NCBI GenBank assembly: GCA_964243985.1
Contig: CAXTHJ010000029.1
Span: 1 to 33,156 of the forward strand
Origin: CAIOYC01 sp964243985
GTDB taxonomy: Bacteria; Pseudomonadota; Alphaproteobacteria; Caulobacterales; Caulobacteraceae
Length of the DNA stretch: 33,156 nt
Direction of reading: 5' to 3'
Positions within the stretch are counted from its first letter, which is position 1. The number at the start of each line of letters is the position of its first letter. A program made the position numbers and the translations under genes. Below the pieces are notes generated by a model that saw only the letters and a program-made list of their open reading frames with translations, did no database searches and was not told the origin of the DNA. Shown here piece after piece: positions 31,740 to 33,156 of this stretch.

Positions 31740-32222
31740 TTACATGCCTTTGAGCATGGCGATGTGATGCTCGACCACCGGCACGATGTGCGCCGCCGCT
31801 GCTTTGAGGGCAGGGTCGGTTCCGTCCATGGCGTACGCCTTCTGCACAGCCAGAGCCTGGTTGTGGGCGGTCTTCTGCTGCGCCACGTAGGTCGCGTCTC
31901 GGGTCGGGCCTTGTTCGGCGCGGAGCTCCGCGATGAGCTCCGTCTGCAGCGGCGTCAGCATAGGTGGGGCGGCCGGGACACCGGCGCTCTGGGCGGCGGC
32001 CTTCACCTCCGCCGTGCTCTTGCCGTGGTCGGAGATCATCATGGAAGCGAAGGATCGCACCATCGGATCTTGCGTCGTCTGAAGCACGATCTCACTCGAT
32101 TGACGCTCGAACAGGTCGCTGGCGCCGGCGGTCGCCACATATTCGGACGGCGACATCACCTGAGCCAGGGCGGGCGTCGCCAGAGCGGTCACAAGGGCCG
32201 CGCCGATCAAAAACTGTCTCAT
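31740..32222 (-). CDS. DUF4142 domain exported protein
   Basis: Periplasmic or secreted helical protein of the DUF4142 (ferritin-like helical bundle) family; the exact role is unknown. It is 160 residues. The signal peptide MRQFLIGAALVTALATPALA is cleaved before QVMSP. The family pattern is clear: EYVATAGASDLFERQSSEIVLQTTQDPMVRSFASMMISDHGKS (about 27-69), then LTPLQTELIAELRAEQG and a final HIVPVVEHHIAMLKGM. The conserved acidic and His residues in the bundle (SDLFE, SDHGK, HNQAL, EHH) are present and could bind metal. The ribosome-binding site AGGAG (complement of 32231-32235) lies 8 nt before the ATG. It lies 23 bp downstream of the alpha/beta hydrolase in the same direction, suggesting an operon. 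Confidence 0.92.
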   Translation of the reverse strand: MRQFLIGAALVTALATPALAQVMSPSEYVATAGASDLFERQSSEIVLQTTQDPMVRSFASMMISDHGKSTAEVKAAAQSAGVPAAPPMLTPLQTELIAELRAEQGPTRDATYVAQQKTAHNQALAVQKAYAMDGTDPALKAAAAHIVPVVEHHIAMLKGM

Positions 32223-32245
32223 CTTTTTCTCTCCTGAAGCGGTGG

Positions 32246-33156
32246 TTATCTAGCGAAAGCGGTTTTGAGCTTGGTGATGGCGTAGGTCTCAGCGTCGTAC
32301 GCGCCGCGCACCACCTTGCCCATGCCGAAGAACTCGTGCGTCACGCCGGGGAAGGTTCTCCGCTCCACCTGATCGCCGGCGGCGCGCAGAGCGACGGCGA
32401 GGGTCTCACCGTCCGAACGCAGAGGATCGATCTCGGCGTTGACGATCGTCGTCGGCGGCAGGCCGCGGAGGTCGGCTTTCACAAGGTTGATGCGCGGGTC
32501 CATCTGGTCCGCCTTGGTCTTGGAATAGTAGTAGCCGAACCACTTCAGCATGGGGGTGTTCAGCGGCTTGGCGTTCGCCGAGTCCCGGCGAGAGGGGAGG
32601 TCCATCTCGCTGTTGGCGATGGGATAGACGGCCAGGACGTGGACAGGCTTGGTTAGTCCGTTGTCTCGCGCATAGATCGCGGTCGCCACGGCGAGGTTGC
32701 CGCCGGCGCTTTCGCCCGCCAGCGCCACCCGCCTCGGATCGCCGCCCCAGGACCCGGCGTTCTGCAGCACCCAGCGGTACGCGGCGAAGGCATCCTCGTG
32801 CTGGGCGGGGAACTTGGCCTCCGGCGCGTGGCGGTATTCCACCGACACGACCACCGCGTTCAGCTCCTTCGACAAAAGCCGGGGCGTAGCGTCATAGGTG
32901 TTGATGTCTGCGATGACCCAGCCGCCGCCGTGGTAGTAGACGATGACGGGCAAGGGCCCGGCGCCAGTGGCGGCCAGGGGCTTATAAATGCGGGCGTACT
33001 GCATGGCGCCGGCGCCGTACGGCAATTCTTGCGTGGTCACCGCCGGATCGGGCGCGGTGGACATCCCTTCCCGGTGCATGACGGCGTGGGCGGCGTCCGC
33101 GGCGCTCGGCTGGAGGCGAGCCTGGACCGGCGTCAGCGTCTCGATCGGCCTTGCGC
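32246..33156 (-). CDS. Alpha/beta hydrolase, hormone-sensitive-lipase (family IV) esterase, 5' end outside the window
   Basis: Carboxylesterase-type enzyme. The HSL-family motifs are clear: oxyanion HGGGW, nucleophile Ser in GESAGG, catalytic Asp in NAEIDPLRSDGE and His in GVTHEFFG. An in-frame ATG at 33077-33079 exists, but the frame is open to the right edge, and the upstream codons (RPIETLTPVQARLQPSAADA) match the N-terminal cap segment usual in this family (PIETLTP-x-ARxQP-x-xADA). So the true start is probably beyond 33156 and the gene is 5'-truncated here. A signal peptide may lie outside the window. The DUF4142 gene follows 23 bp downstream. The natural substrate is unknown. Confidence 0.9.
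   Translation of the reverse strand, partial: ARPIETLTPVQARLQPSAADAAHAVMHREGMSTAPDPAVTTQELPYGAGAMQYARIYKPLAATGAGPLPVIVYYHGGGWVIADINTYDATPRLLSKELNAVVVSVEYRHAPEAKFPAQHEDAFAAYRWVLQNAGSWGGDPRRVALAGESAGGNLAVATAIYARDNGLTKPVHVLAVYPIANSEMDLPSRRDSANAKPLNTPMLKWFGYYYSKTKADQMDPRINLVKADLRGLPPTTIVNAEIDPLRSDGETLAVALRAAGDQVERRTFPGVTHEFFGMGKVVRGAYDAETYAITKLKTAFAR

Overview
The window is about 33 kb of GC-rich (roughly two-thirds G+C), gene-dense DNA from a free-living alphaproteobacterium. It is most likely a member of the Caulobacterales, such as Caulobacter, Phenylobacterium or a relative. The basis is remembered similarity of several proteins (MetX, an NtrZ-like periplasmic protein, a DUF3576 lipoprotein, the FlaA1-like dehydratase) to Caulobacter homologues, plus alphaproteobacterial core gene sets; no search was run. 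No rRNA, tRNA, CRISPR array, insertion sequence, phage gene or replication origin was seen. This is mostly core chromosome.

Region 1 (1-7138, minus strand) is the lower half of the TCA cycle: sucC, then sucD, sucA and the first part of sucB. Two non-TCA genes separate sucC from sucD: a Uma2/DUF820 gene broken by a one-base shortfall in a homopolymer, and an exported Ala/Pro-rich protein. At the left edge the sucB frame ends just after the lipoyl domain and linker. Region 2 (7139-10744) holds a Ser/Thr-rich EF-hand protein, the methionine pair metX-metW, a small exported protein, and a compact small RNA that fits the alphaproteobacterial alpha-r8/MmgR (Rfam suhB) family. Region 3 (10660-15070) holds a possible 17-residue leader peptide ahead of a DHA2-type efflux pump, a CelD/BcsL-like acetyltransferase, threonine ammonia-lyase and an FKBP lipoprotein.

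Region 4 (15184-19990, minus strand) is the leuS-lptE-holA cluster preceded by a DUF3576 lipoprotein gene. leuS and lptE overlap by ATGA and holA follows 11 bp later. Region 5 (20295-24484) holds an NtrZ-like periplasmic protein, thiE-like and yggS genes that overlap head to head, a DUF6065 protein, the succinate dehydrogenase assembly factor SdhAF4 (DUF1674) and rsmB. Region 6 (24566-31692, plus strand) runs through a glycine-zipper lipoprotein, rpe, a heparinase II/III-family protein translationally coupled to a membrane-anchored nucleotide-sugar dehydratase, a small unknown gene on the other strand, and purH. Region 7 (31740-33156, minus strand) is a DUF4142 exported protein and an alpha/beta hydrolase that runs off the right edge.

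Four copies of a short palindromic intergenic repeat lie at 3' ends of genes (7957-7998, 15076-15118, 15136-15178 inverted, 22853-22899). The points most worth a second look are the small RNA and leader ORF ahead of the efflux pump, the interrupted sucCD pair with its broken Uma2 gene, the NtrZ-like gene, and the coupled heparinase/dehydratase pair. I did not find a convincing large undescribed system.
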